Positions 1 through 6,992 are shown, counted from the stretch's first letter. The stretch: 9,241 nucleotides of DNA from Gammaproteobacteria bacterium (GCA_030632625.1 DAOVUK010000087.1:1-9241), one strand, 5' to 3'. A program made the numbers and translations. Notes: generated by a model from the sequence alone, not told the origin.

Positions 1-272
1 CCAGGCATTCCGCTGATATCTGTTATATAAACGATATGCTGTTTGATAAGATATTCTTTGCCTATACCGGACAGCGCTTCTGTGATTAATTGACCTCCGG
101 CCTTATCCCGGCTGAACAGGATAATCCGGGTTTCATTATTGATATGGCTGAGTTTCTCATGCTGATCACTAAGAGAAAATGTCTGCAGCTTATCCCCGAC
201 TTCATAAGGCGCTGCAAAAACGGCTGGAGAAAGGAACAACAGGAGAAAAAAAAGTGTTTTTAGTCTGCTCAT
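1..272 (-). CDS. Exported thioredoxin-like protein, 3' part missing (5' 90 codons present)
   Basis: This reading frame starts with ATG at 272 and runs off the left edge of the window, so only about 90 N-terminal residues are visible. It begins with a clear signal peptide: MSRLK, a hydrophobic Leu/Phe-rich core, then SPAVFA before Ala-Pro, which suggests cleavage near residue 20 and a periplasmic location. The mature part contains VGDKLQTFSLSDQHE and IILFSRDKAG, the strand-helix-strand start expected of a thioredoxin/peroxiredoxin-like fold, and later IVYITDISGMP. No CxxC motif is present in the visible part. Similar small proteins are, from memory, often labelled 'FAD/FMN-containing dehydrogenase', a name the sequence does not support. 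It lies 66 bp downstream of the FHA gene on the same strand with no terminator visible between them, so co-transcription is possible. Its ribosome binding site is weak. The function is unknown. Confidence 0.72.
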   Translation of the reverse strand, partial: MSRLKTLFFLLLFLSPAVFAAPYEVGDKLQTFSLSDQHEKLSHINNETRIILFSRDKAGGQLITEALSGIGKEYLIKQHIVYITDISGMP

Positions 273-338
273 AGTTATAGTATTCTGGCTTCATTGTTAT
301 TTTGTTTAGTGCTTCTGTAATAGAAAACAGCAGGGGGT

Positions 339-956
339 TTAATCGATATAGAATAAAATCTCCTGAGATCCCAGGGAAATTCTATTATTAGTGGCTAGTG
401 CTGTACTTTTCTCACCAATACTGACATTGTTAATTTTGGGTGGTTGTGTGCCTTTGAGGTAGGAAATATAAAAGCCGTCGGAACGACTGGATATCAAAGC
501 AATATTATCTGCCTGCTCGTCACTAATATTGGTCATATTGGTCTTGATTTGAATGGTTTTACCCATGTCGCGACCGTTTAAGTATTGTATCCACCCGCTG
601 CCGGTATTTTTTTTAGAAACCGGGGCTGGTTCCGGCTCTCTGAATTCATGACTTTCATTACGTTCATCAAAGGTAAAAATCATCGTGTGTTTACCTAAAC
701 TAATTTGATCGCCATCAGATAAACGAAAACTGGATGTTATTTTTTTATTGTTGACCAGAATATTAGTTTCAATATTGAACCCCTCAATAGAGTAAGTGTG
801 ATCATCATATACAATTTTGGCATGGTGCGGACTGACTGCCAGACTGTCAATATGAATATTACAATCGGGTGCATGACCAATAACAAAATCATGGTTCTGA
901 TCTAAATGATGGATGCTTAAAATCCGTTCTTTAAATAAAAGACTCACCTGAGACAC
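339..956 (-). CDS. FHA domain protein with a second FHA-like domain
   Basis: A 205-residue protein without signal peptide or membrane segment, probably cytoplasmic. Residues about 5-98 form a forkhead-associated domain: FVIGHAPDCNIHID, then LAVSPHHAKIV (Ser42 and His45 match the conserved S..H), ILVNNKKI (Asn69) and LSDGDQISLG. FHA domains bind phosphothreonine peptides. The Arg usually found after the first Gly (IGR) is His28 here, so phosphopeptide affinity may be altered. After a Pro/Glu/Lys-rich linker (about 99-118), residues 120-205 repeat the pattern loosely (NIALISSRSDGFYISYL, PPKINNVSIGE, NNRISLG) and look like a degenerate second FHA domain. The start is GTG. It is chosen because AAGGA lies 9 bases upstream and the reading frame fits the domain edge. 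No kinase or phosphatase gene is visible beside it, so the partner is unknown. Confidence 0.85.
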   Translation of the reverse strand: MSQVSLLFKERILSIHHLDQNHDFVIGHAPDCNIHIDSLAVSPHHAKIVYDDHTYSIEGFNIETNILVNNKKITSSFRLSDGDQISLGKHTMIFTFDERNESHEFREPEPAPVSKKNTGSGWIQYLNGRDMGKTIQIKTNMTNISDEQADNIALISSRSDGFYISYLKGTQPPKINNVSIGEKSTALATNNRISLGSQEILFYID

Positions 957-965
957 AGTTATCGA

Positions 966-970
966 TCCTT
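966..970 (-). promoter_or_regulatory. Ribosome binding site of the FHA gene
   Basis: On the minus strand this reads AAGGA, followed by a 9-base spacer and GTG at 956. It decides in favour of the GTG start over the in-frame GTG three codons later. No convincing -35/-10 pair was found between this site and the terminator at 1065-1088. Confidence 0.55.
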
Positions 971-1064
971 ACTGTAATTTAACTTAAATTGAAGTTCATA
1001 GCTTAAAATATATCCTAAGCCTAAGCAAGCTAATGGAGGCTGGAAACTGTTTTAACTATAGTAG

Positions 1065-1088
1065 AAAAAAAAGCATTTTTCATGCTCT
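1065..1088 (-). terminator. Intrinsic terminator downstream of corB
   Basis: On the minus strand the sequence reads AGCAT, loop GAAAA, ATGCT, followed at once by a run of eight T. The stem can be lengthened by a G-T and an A-T pair. It lies 44 bases past the corB stop codon and is oriented to end the ypjD-corB transcript before the FHA gene. The stem is short, so efficiency may be moderate. Confidence 0.65.
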
Positions 1089-1131
1089 GGTTCACAGTCT
1101 GTGTGGGAAATCTTTTTTAATGGGACAGATA

Positions 1132-2424
1132 TTATTCTGCGTCAGATTCTTCATCATTATCCTGGCGATTAATTTGCGGCTGAATTTTGACTGTTTTAAT
1201 GGTATTAGCAGTTATTTGTTTTATTTCAATAGGATAGTTACCAATTAATACGCTGGTTCCGGGCTCAGGAATGGATTCTAAATAGTCAAGCAGCAGGCCA
1301 TTAATTGTTTTTGCATTGCCGGTGGGTAAATGCCAGCGCATCATGCGATTGAGTTCTCGAATATTAGCACTGCCGTCGACCAAAATTGTGCCATCTTCCT
1401 GCGGGTGCACTTCTTTCATCAGGGTATCAGCAGGGTCAGTCGTAAACTCGCCGACAATTTCTTCCAGAATGTCTTCCAGTGTGACCATTCCCTGAATGTC
1501 ACCATATTCATCGACAACCAGTGCTGTTCGCTGTTTATTCTGTTGAAAATTAAGTAACTGCTGATTGAGCGGTGTTGCTTCCGGAATGAAATAACACGGG
1601 CTTATAATTCTTTTTAAGTCATCTTTTCCTGCCTCTGGATTAGAGACAATAGAGAGGGCTTTTTTTAAATGTATAATGCCAAAAATATGATCAATATCAT
1701 TTTCATAGACCGGCAGCCGGGTAAACAGACTTTGGCGAAGCTGCTCAAGAATCTCTTCCCAGTTATCATTCATGTCCAAACCTATGATCTCATTTCGAGC
1801 GACCATGATATCTTCTATTTTAACGGCTTCCAGATCCAGAATATTGAGCAGCATTTTTTGATGTTTTGCCGGGATCAGAGGGCCCGTTTCATTCACTATT
1901 GTGCGTAATTCTTCCGGACTGATAGAATCATTGTTCTCAGGTTTATGAATACCAAACAGGCTGAGTAATCCATTGGTAATACTATTAATGAAATAAACCA
2001 GAGGATAGAAAACTAACATCAGGATATTAAGTATATAGGCAGCTGGAAAAGCAAGTTGCTCAGGATGCTGAGCAGCATAAGTTTTGGGTGTGACTTCGGC
2101 AAAAATTAAAATAATAAAAGTTAATACGCCTGTTGCAATCGCAATGCCTGCTTCACCAAAGAGTTTAAAACCAATTACGGTTGCAATGGCAGATGCCAGA
2201 ATATTAACAAAGTTATTAAAAATAAGAATCAGGCCAAATAATCGATCAGGACGTGCCAGTAGTGAGGTGGCCAGCTGTGCACCTTTGTGTCCTGAATTAA
2301 CCAGATGTTTCAGACGATATCGATTCAGGCTGACCAGTGCCGTTTCTGAACCGGAAAAAAAACCGGACAAAAGAATAAGCACGCCTAAAACGGAATAAAG
2401 AATATTAACAGGAATGTCGTTCAA
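1132..2424 (-). CDS. corB: CorB/YfjD-type CNNM membrane protein with CBS and CorC_HlyC domains
   Basis: A 430-residue inner-membrane protein of the CNNM/CorB-CorC family, associated with magnesium (or cobalt) transport and resistance. Residues about 5-180 are the DUF21/CNNM membrane domain with several hydrophobic helices. They include SGFFSGSETALVSLNRYRL (20-38), NNFVNILASA (70-79) and FAEVTPKT (108-115), the conserved acidic/Pro-Lys segment of the ion site. A paired CBS module follows (about 200-326: VKIEDIMVARNEI, then RTALVVDEYGDIQGMVTLED and ILEEIVGEF), then a CorC_HlyC domain (about 340-418: DGTILVDGSANIRELNR, NGLLLDYLESIPEPG). Length and order match E. coli YfjD (CorB), which also sits next to ypjD and ffh. 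The start is TTG, with only a weak AGGT about 10 bases upstream. The next in-frame GTG (codon 15) would cut into the first helix. It begins 12 bases after the ypjD stop, so the two are co-transcribed and perhaps translationally coupled. Confidence 0.93.
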   Translation of the reverse strand: MNDIPVNILYSVLGVLILLSGFFSGSETALVSLNRYRLKHLVNSGHKGAQLATSLLARPDRLFGLILIFNNFVNILASAIATVIGFKLFGEAGIAIATGVLTFIILIFAEVTPKTYAAQHPEQLAFPAAYILNILMLVFYPLVYFINSITNGLLSLFGIHKPENNDSISPEELRTIVNETGPLIPAKHQKMLLNILDLEAVKIEDIMVARNEIIGLDMNDNWEEILEQLRQSLFTRLPVYENDIDHIFGIIHLKKALSIVSNPEAGKDDLKRIISPCYFIPEATPLNQQLLNFQQNKQRTALVVDEYGDIQGMVTLEDILEEIVGEFTTDPADTLMKEVHPQEDGTILVDGSANIRELNRMMRWHLPTGNAKTINGLLLDYLESIPEPGTSVLIGNYPIEIKQITANTIKTVKIQPQINRQDNDEESDAE

Positions 2425-2436
2425 AGATCAGTAGAC

Positions 2437-3240
2437 CTAGACTTTATGCAGAATAACTTCGAGAACTATTTTGCTGCCAAAATAGGCCAGCATCAGAAAA
2501 ATAAAGCCGCCCAGAGTAAAATTAATGGCTTTTTTACCACGCCAGCCAAAATGCCAGCGTCCCCAGAGAAGGATGGCAAACAACAGCCAGGCAACCATAG
2601 AAAGCACGGTCTTATGCACCAGGTGCTGAGCAAAGATGTTTTCCAGAAATATAAAACCGCTTAATAGTGCCAGAGTGAGCAGAGTAAAGCCTACTTTTAT
2701 CATCTGGAAAAGGAGTGCCTCCATGCTTTGCAGAGCAGGCAGGGAGCGTATAAAGCCGCCGGGATGCTTGTTTTTCAAATAGCGGTTCTGAATAAGTAAT
2801 ATTATCGACTGAACTGCCGCAATGGCCAGTAGTCCATAAGCCAGCAGTGATAAGAGGATGTGCACCTGCAGTTCAAAACTCTGAGTGCTGAGGTTGGATT
2901 CTCCTGGCCAGAACAGTTGTAAAAACACCGCCAGCCCGGCCACAGGAAAAATCAGCACACCCAGTGTTTCAACTGGTTTACGCAACTCGGCAAGTAAATA
3001 AAGAAATACCACCAGACTGGATGCCAGTGAGAAACTATTCACAAACGAAGGATTTAAACCATGAGAGGTAATGGTATCTGAAAACAACACTATAACGTGG
3101 AGAAACAAAGTCAGAAAGCCGATTGCTAGAATGCTTTTATTGGGTTCATCCTGAATAATTTTGGCATTTAATAGATTGAAGCCTAACCAGGCACTGGCAA
3201 GCAGGTAAAGGGTACCTGTAATAAATCCTGTAATAAACAT
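2437..3240 (-). CDS. ypjD: YpjD inner-membrane protein, CcsA/CcmC cytochrome c assembly superfamily
   Basis: A 267-residue protein with about eight hydrophobic segments, matching the family length. The C-terminal half carries the cytochrome c assembly (CcsA/CcmC-like) pattern: VHILLSLLAYG (126-136, with His127), FIFLENIFAQHLVHKTVLS (196-214, with His209), LLWGRW (224-229), GWRGKKAINF (232-241) and LAYFGSKIV (251-259). These blocks correspond closely to E. coli YpjD. The superfamily handles haem, and the two histidines are candidate haem ligands. The tryptophan-rich WWD motif of true CcsA/CcmF is not seen, so a direct role in cytochrome c maturation is unproven. The ATG start at 3240 has no strong Shine-Dalgarno. 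A good promoter lies 28-56 bases upstream, giving a short leader. It is the first gene of a ypjD-corB operon divergent from ffh. Confidence 0.92.
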   Translation of the reverse strand: MFITGFITGTLYLLASAWLGFNLLNAKIIQDEPNKSILAIGFLTLFLHVIVLFSDTITSHGLNPSFVNSFSLASSLVVFLYLLAELRKPVETLGVLIFPVAGLAVFLQLFWPGESNLSTQSFELQVHILLSLLAYGLLAIAAVQSIILLIQNRYLKNKHPGGFIRSLPALQSMEALLFQMIKVGFTLLTLALLSGFIFLENIFAQHLVHKTVLSMVAWLLFAILLWGRWHFGWRGKKAINFTLGGFIFLMLAYFGSKIVLEVILHKV

Positions 3241-3267
3241 ATAAATTCATCTGTGAGTGAGGTGCCT

Positions 3268-3296
3268 ATAATAGAATGCTTTATTATTAATGGCAA
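3268..3296 (-). promoter_or_regulatory. Sigma70-type promoter of ypjD-corB
   Basis: Reading the minus strand, TTGCCA (3296-3291, five of six match TTGACA) is followed by exactly 17 bases and TATTAT (3273-3268, five of six match TATAAT). Transcription would start near 3261, leaving a leader of about 20 bases before ypjD. The same AT-rich block contains TATAAT on the plus strand, but without a usable -35. Confidence 0.65.
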
Positions 3297-3433
3297 CCAT
3301 TTCATTGGGCGGTTCTTGCAAAACGCTTCTTTTTCTTAATAAAAAACAGAGCAAAGGGGTGGAGCAGCAGCTTTATAAGTATCTGCCTGAGGCAAATCTT
3401 TCTATTAAGTGGGTATATGCGATTAAAAAATAC

Positions 3434-3462
3434 TTTATAGTCACACTAATAATCATTATAAT
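3434..3462 (+). promoter_or_regulatory. Sigma70-type promoter of ffh
   Basis: A perfect TATAAT (3457-3462) is preceded by 17 bases and TTTATA (3434-3439, four of six match TTGACA). The predicted start near 3469 gives a leader of about 55 bases ending in AAGGTG (3508-3513), 10 bases before the ffh ATG. Confidence 0.6.
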
Positions 3463-3523
3463 AGACGGTTTTACACGTTGTAACTGACAGTTACTTTACA
3501 TCATTTTAAGGTGCATTCAATTT

Positions 3524-4900
3524 ATGTTTGATGGTTTAACGGAACGTCTTGCCAAAACGGTTAAGAATTTACGTGGTCAGGGACGCTTATCTGAAGATAA
3601 TATCAAAGACACCCTGCGTGAAGTTCGTATGGCGCTGCTGGAAGCGGATGTTGCTTTGCCTGTGGTCAAAGAGTTTATTGCCCAGGTAAAAGAGCGTGCT
3701 GTCGGCAAAGAAGTCATTGAGAGCATCTCTCCGGGTCAGGCATTCATTAAAATTGTCAATGATGAACTGGTCACCATGATGGGTGAAAGCAATAGTGCAC
3801 TGACATTAAATGTTCAGCCTCCGGCCGTGATTTTGATGGCAGGTCTGCAGGGCTCCGGTAAAACTACCAGTGTTGCCAAGCTGTCCAGACTGCTGAAGCA
3901 GGAGAAAAAATCAGTTCTGGTGACCAGTGCTGATGTCTATCGTCCGGCGGCGATTGAGCAGTTAGCGACACTGGCGAAAGAAGTTGAGGTGGAATTTTTC
4001 CCCAGTGATATTTCACAAAAGCCCGTGGACATTGGCCTCAATGCGATAGAGCATGCACGTAAGAAACATCTGGATGTTGTTATTGTCGATACTGCAGGTC
4101 GACTGCATATTGATGACCAGATGATGGGGGAAATCAAAGCACTGCATGCTGCGGTCAAACCGGTTGAAACCCTGTTTGTTGTGGACAGCATGACTGGACA
4201 GGATGCTGCAAATACGGCCAAAGCATTTAATGAGGCACTGGAATTAACCGGTGTGATCCTGACTAAAACAGATGGTGATGCTCGTGGTGGTGCGGCATTG
4301 TCCATTCGACAAATTACCGGTAAGCCGATTAAATTTATGGGGGTCGGTGAGAAAGTCGATGCTCTGGAAGCATTTCATCCCGACCGTCTGGCTTCACGTA
4401 TTTTGGGAATGGGTGATATTCTCAGTCTGGTTGAAGAAGCTCAGCAAAAAGTTGATCATAAAAAGGCTGCACGACTGGCCAGAAAGATCAAAAAAGGTAA
4501 AAACTTTGATCTGGAAGATTTTCGCGATCAAATCCTGCAAATGAAAAAAATGGGTGGCCTGAGCAGTTTAATGGACAAATTACCCGGTGTCGGTGAAATA
4601 CCGAATCAGGTAAAAGAACAGGTGAATGATAAAGAGCTGGTAAAAATCGAAGCATTAATCAATTCAATGACGCCTTTTGAGCGGCAGAAACCTGAATTCA
4701 TTAAAGGCTCCAGAAAAAAACGTATCACCGCAGGTTCCGGTACCCAAATTCAGGATTTAAATCGTCTGCTGAAACAGTTTAAACAAATGCAGAAAATGAT
4801 GAAAAAATTCTCTAAAGGCGGAATGAAGAATATGATGCGCAGTTTAAAAGGGCGCATGCCGCCGGGAATGGGCGGTGGTATGGGAAAAATGCCATTTTAG
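3524..4900 (+). CDS. ffh: Signal recognition particle GTPase Ffh (SRP54)
   Basis: A 458-residue protein, near the 453 of E. coli Ffh. With 4.5S RNA it forms the signal recognition particle, which binds signal sequences on ribosomes and delivers them to FtsY at the membrane. The N domain (1-88) contains LREVRMALLEADVALPVV. The G domain holds GLQGSGKT (107-114, P-loop), DVYRPA (137-142), DTAGR (189-193) and TKTDGDARGG (247-256). The M domain (about 300-445) ends in methionine-rich helices and contains GSRKKRITAGSG (395-406), the helix-turn-helix segment that contacts the RNA, and the glycine/methionine-rich tail PPGMGGGMGKMPF. The start is supported by AAGGTG ten bases upstream and by the conserved MFDGLTERL opening. 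It is transcribed alone from its own promoter, divergent from ypjD. The TAG stop lies inside the first copy of a tandem repeat. No T-run terminator follows. Confidence 0.98.
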   Translation: MFDGLTERLAKTVKNLRGQGRLSEDNIKDTLREVRMALLEADVALPVVKEFIAQVKERAVGKEVIESISPGQAFIKIVNDELVTMMGESNSALTLNVQPPAVILMAGLQGSGKTTSVAKLSRLLKQEKKSVLVTSADVYRPAAIEQLATLAKEVEVEFFPSDISQKPVDIGLNAIEHARKKHLDVVIVDTAGRLHIDDQMMGEIKALHAAVKPVETLFVVDSMTGQDAANTAKAFNEALELTGVILTKTDGDARGGAALSIRQITGKPIKFMGVGEKVDALEAFHPDRLASRILGMGDILSLVEEAQQKVDHKKAARLARKIKKGKNFDLEDFRDQILQMKKMGGLSSLMDKLPGVGEIPNQVKEQVNDKELVKIEALINSMTPFERQKPEFIKGSRKKRITAGSGTQIQDLNRLLKQFKQMQKMMKKFSKGGMKNMMRSLKGRMPPGMGGGMGKMPF

Positions 4901-4998
4901 CTAGAGTAGAAATTTATTTCGTACTCTAGCTTATCCTGTGTTAGCTAGAGTAGAAATTTATTTCGTACTCTAGCTTATCCTGTGTTAGCTAGAGTAGA
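4897..4998. repeat. 44-bp tandem repeat, two full copies and a partial third
   Basis: Copies at 4897-4940 and 4941-4984 are identical over 44 bases. A third begins at 4985 and stays identical for about 14 bases before running into a palindrome. Each full copy contains an inverted repeat: GCTAGAGTA, a 13-base middle, TACTCTAGC (4900-4930 and 4944-4974). The middle itself can pair GAAA with TTTC. No T-run follows either arm, so these are not classical intrinsic terminators, though they could protect the ffh mRNA 3' end. The array starts at the ffh stop codon (4898-4900). Confidence 0.9.
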
Positions 4999-5084
4999 GA
5001 CGTTGCATGCAACGTCTCTACGTATGCTTAGCACCCTAGCGGTCGTTACGTGCCCGTAGAGACTAAGGCATGCCTTGTCTTTAC
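4994..5084. repeat. Paired GTAG-ended palindromes, REPIN/MITE-like element
   Basis: Positions 4994-5021 form a perfect 28-bp palindrome that begins GTAGAGAC, has GCATGC at its centre and ends GTCTCTAC. After a 34-base spacer, 5056-5084 is an imperfect palindrome with the same GTAGAGAC start, the same GCATGC centre and GTCTTTAC at the end. The 91-bp unit therefore also has near-perfect terminal inverted repeats (seven of eight bases). Two related hairpins with GTAG at the foot, separated by a short spacer, is the layout of REP doublets (REPINs) moved by RAYT transposases. No transposase gene is in the window, so mobility is inferred. Confidence 0.75.
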
Positions 5085-5145
5085 AATTTAAAGTACGCAT
5101 TTCTGTGAATAGCCTGAAGATAGAACAAATAAAACAAAAAATTGC

Positions 5146-5174
5146 TTTATCTAAGCCTGAAATTAGAGTAAAAT
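5146..5174 (+). promoter_or_regulatory. Probable promoter of the rpsP operon
   Basis: TAAAAT (5169-5174, five of six) lies 17 bases after TTTATC (5146-5151, three of six), with GCCCG just downstream as a GC-rich discriminator typical of ribosomal protein promoters. A better -35 core, TTGCTT at 5142, is spaced 21 bases away, which is too far. Transcription from here gives a leader of about 140 bases before rpsP. Apart from this promoter and the leader hairpins, nothing is recognised in 5085-5323. Confidence 0.4.
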
Positions 5175-5249
5175 GCCCGTCTTTTCTGAGCTGGCTTAAG
5201 CAGCACATGTTTGAATCTAAGTAGCACTTTAATTCAACAGGTGTTTCAC

Positions 5250-5291
5250 ACAGTTTCCGGGAAAGTCTGTCCAGATTATATGTTATTCTGG
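5250..5291 (+). other. Two adjacent hairpins in the rpsP leader
   Basis: The first hairpin pairs ACAGTTTC (5250-5257) with GAAA..CTGT (5261-5270) across a three-base loop with a two-base bulge. The second pairs CCAGA (5271-5275) with TCTGG (5287-5291) across an 11-base loop. They abut each other and end 17 bases before the rpsP Shine-Dalgarno GAGGA (5309-5313). A role in translational control of the ribosomal operon is possible, but I match them to no known leader family. Confidence 0.35.
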
Positions 5292-5323
5292 AACTTATTG
5301 ATTATATTGAGGAATTTAGATTA

Positions 5324-5572
5324 ATGGTTACTATACGTCTAGCTCGTGGTGGTTCTAAAAAGCGCCCATTTTATCAGATCGTTGTAACAGATAGCCGCTC
5401 TGCTCGTAATGGTCGTTTCATTGAAAAAGTAGGCTACTTTAATCCTATGGCCCGCGGACAGGAAGTTCGTCTTGAATTGAAAAAAGAGCGTGTAGATCAT
5501 TGGATTGGCCAGGGTGCACAAACTTCTGTGCGGGTAAATACCTTACTTAAAGAGTCTGTCAAGGCTGCTTAA
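5324..5572 (+). CDS. rpsP: 30S ribosomal protein S16
   Basis: An 82-residue protein, exactly the family size. It opens [23 protein letters not shown], continues with [19 protein letters not shown] and has the [16 protein letters not shown] block near residues 60-75, all signatures of bS16. S16 binds 16S rRNA early in 30S assembly. The ATG is preceded by GAGGA with a 10-base spacer, the best ribosome binding site in the operon. It is the first gene of the rpsP-rimM-trmD-rplS operon. Its TAA stop is five bases before the rimM start. Confidence 0.98.
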   Translation: MVTIRLARGGSKKRPFYQIVVTDSRSARNGRFIEKVGYFNPMARGQEVRLELKKERVDHWIGQGAQTSVRVNTLLKESVKAA

Positions 5573-5577
5573 GTCTG

Positions 5578-6210
5578 TTGTCTGAAGATTCTACAGAATT
5601 ACCTGCCCGGGACTTACATATATTAGGAAAAGTCTCAGGCTTCTACGGTGTGAAAGGATGGGTAAAAATATACTCATACACACAACCCAGAGAAAATATT
5701 GTTCGTTATAAAGCTTTAAAAATAAGGCCTGGCAACTCTTTAAACGACAAAGGTGGTGCTTCAGCTTCTTGTTTAGAAGATAAATGGCAGGACATTCAGC
5801 TGGATAGCGGTAAAGCGCATGGTAAGGGTGTTGTTGCACATTTTATCGGTTATGATAACCGTGAAATTGCTGCTGCTTTAATTGGTGCAGAATTAGCGGT
5901 ACCTCGTTGCGAATTTAAGCCGGCAGCGAAAGATGAATATTACTGGACAGATTTAATTGAATTAACTGCAATTAATCTAGAAGGTGTCGAACTGGGCAGG
6001 GTCAGTCGTCTGATAGAAACAGCAGCAAACGATGTGTTGGTTATCAACCCGCGAGATGATGTTAATAAAGACAATAGCGGTACTATTAATAAAAGTGAAA
6101 TTTTAATTCCATTTGTGTATGAACACTTTATAAAAAAAGTGGATCTGCAAGATGGAAGCATTTTAGTTGACTGGCCTGTCAGCTGGAATGAAAGTAACGA
6201 AAGCAAATAA
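5578..6210 (+). CDS. rimM: Ribosome maturation factor RimM
   Basis: A 210-residue protein that helps mature the 30S head and binds S19. The N-terminal RimM beta-barrel starts at ILGKVSGFYGVKGWVKIYSY (15-34) and runs to about 110. The C-terminal PRC-barrel contains YYWTDL (121-126), LGRVSRLIETAANDVLVI (139-156), ILIPFV (175-180) and KKVDLQDGSILVDWP (186-200). It is longer than the E. coli protein (182 residues), mainly because of an extra stretch around 52-70 (NSLNDKGGASASCLEDKW). The start is TTG. It is the only usable start: an in-frame TAA lies 28 bases upstream (5548-5550), and the next GTG falls within the conserved N-terminal block. With only an AAGG 13 bases away, translation probably depends on coupling to rpsP, whose stop is five bases before. 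Confidence 0.95.
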   Translation: MSEDSTELPARDLHILGKVSGFYGVKGWVKIYSYTQPRENIVRYKALKIRPGNSLNDKGGASASCLEDKWQDIQLDSGKAHGKGVVAHFIGYDNREIAAALIGAELAVPRCEFKPAAKDEYYWTDLIELTAINLEGVELGRVSRLIETAANDVLVINPRDDVNKDNSGTINKSEILIPFVYEHFIKKVDLQDGSILVDWPVSWNESNESK

Positions 6211-6227
6211 CAGATGATTGAGCAAGT

Positions 6228-6992
6228 ATGTTAAAACGTATTGATGTGATCAGTCTGTTCCCTGAAATGTTTGCAGCGATTAAATCCGGGATAACCGGCA
6301 GGGCATTAGAAAAGGGTTTAATGACTCTGGAGATAACGAACCCCAGAGATTTTACCAAAGATAAGCATAAAACAGTTGACGACCGCCCTTATGGCGGCGG
6401 GCCTGGCATGTTGATGAAAGTACAGCCTCTTAAAGATGCCATACTTTCCATAAAACAGCAGGCAGCAAAGACTGATAACAAAAAGATTAAAGTGGTTTAT
6501 TTGTCGCCCCAGGGCCAGCCATTGACACACAATATAGTCAAAGAACTGAGCGAAAATGAACAGCTGATTTTACTGGCCGGACGCTACGAAGGCATTGATG
6601 AACGCCTGATTGAACATTATGTTGATTATGAATGTTCAATTGGTGATTATGTCCTCAGCGGCGGCGAATTGCCTGCAATGGTTTTGATTGACAGCTTAAT
6701 CCGGTTGATCCCGGGTGCTCTCGGGCATAATGAATCGGCACTGAATGATTCATTTTATTCAGGTCTGCTGGATCACCCGCACTATACTCGTCCGGAAACT
6801 CTTGTCATTGGAGGCAAAGACGAATGTGTACCAGAGGTGCTGCTCAGCGGCAATCATAAAAAAATTGAACAATGGCGTCTCAAGCAGTCTATAGGGCGTA
6901 CCTGGCAAAGAAGGCCGGATTTGTTGCAAAATCGTCAATTGAGTGAACAGGAACAGCAATTGCTGCAGACATTCATTCAGGAAGAGAATTAA
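6228..6992 (+). CDS. trmD: tRNA (guanine-37-N1)-methyltransferase TrmD
   Basis: A 254-residue enzyme, one residue shorter than E. coli TrmD. It methylates G37 next to the anticodon of a subset of tRNAs with S-adenosylmethionine, preventing +1 frameshifts. Visible signatures are ISLFPEMF (8-15), [13 protein letters not shown] (51-63), YLSPQGQPL (91-99), [13 protein letters not shown] (116-128) and [15 protein letters not shown] (137-151), the last two belonging to the SAM-binding trefoil knot. Asp174 in NDSF corresponds to the catalytic Asp169 of E. coli, and the C-terminal [11 protein letters not shown] (180-190) and [17 protein letters not shown] (217-233) bind tRNA. The gene follows rimM by 17 bases. 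The ribosome binding site before the ATG is weak (GAG, five bases away). No key residue appears to be missing. Confidence 0.98.
   Translation: MLKRIDVISLFPEMFAAIKSGITGRALEKGLMTLEITNPRDFTKDKHKTVDDRPYGGGPGMLMKVQPLKDAILSIKQQAAKTDNKKIKVVYLSPQGQPLTHNIVKELSENEQLILLAGRYEGIDERLIEHYVDYECSIGDYVLSGGELPAMVLIDSLIRLIPGALGHNESALNDSFYSGLLDHPHYTRPETLVIGGKDECVPEVLLSGNHKKIEQWRLKQSIGRTWQRRPDLLQNRQLSEQEQQLLQTFIQEEN

Noticed and set aside
1033..1248. 71-codon plus-strand frame over the corB 3' end
   Set aside because: It is antisense to corB and its terminator. The corB frame is strongly supported by homology.
3290..3487. 65-codon plus-strand open frame in the ypjD-ffh gap
   Set aside because: It overlaps both divergent promoters, covers the ffh -10 box, has no clear ribosome site and resembles no protein I know. 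The region is better explained as regulatory DNA.
3937..4305. 122-codon minus-strand frame inside ffh
   Set aside because: It is a shadow of the conserved Ffh G domain, with no ribosome site and no domain features.
4900..4974. Intrinsic terminator of ffh formed by the tandem hairpins
   Set aside because: Neither arm is followed by a T-run on either strand, and the stems are AT-rich, so a classical terminator is not supported.
4897..4998. Short CRISPR-like array
   Set aside because: The copies are directly adjacent with no unique spacers between them, and no cas gene is present.
4975..5208. 77-codon minus-strand open frame across the palindromes
   Set aside because: It runs through the tandem repeat, both palindromes and the probable rpsP promoter, and its peptide has no domain pattern.
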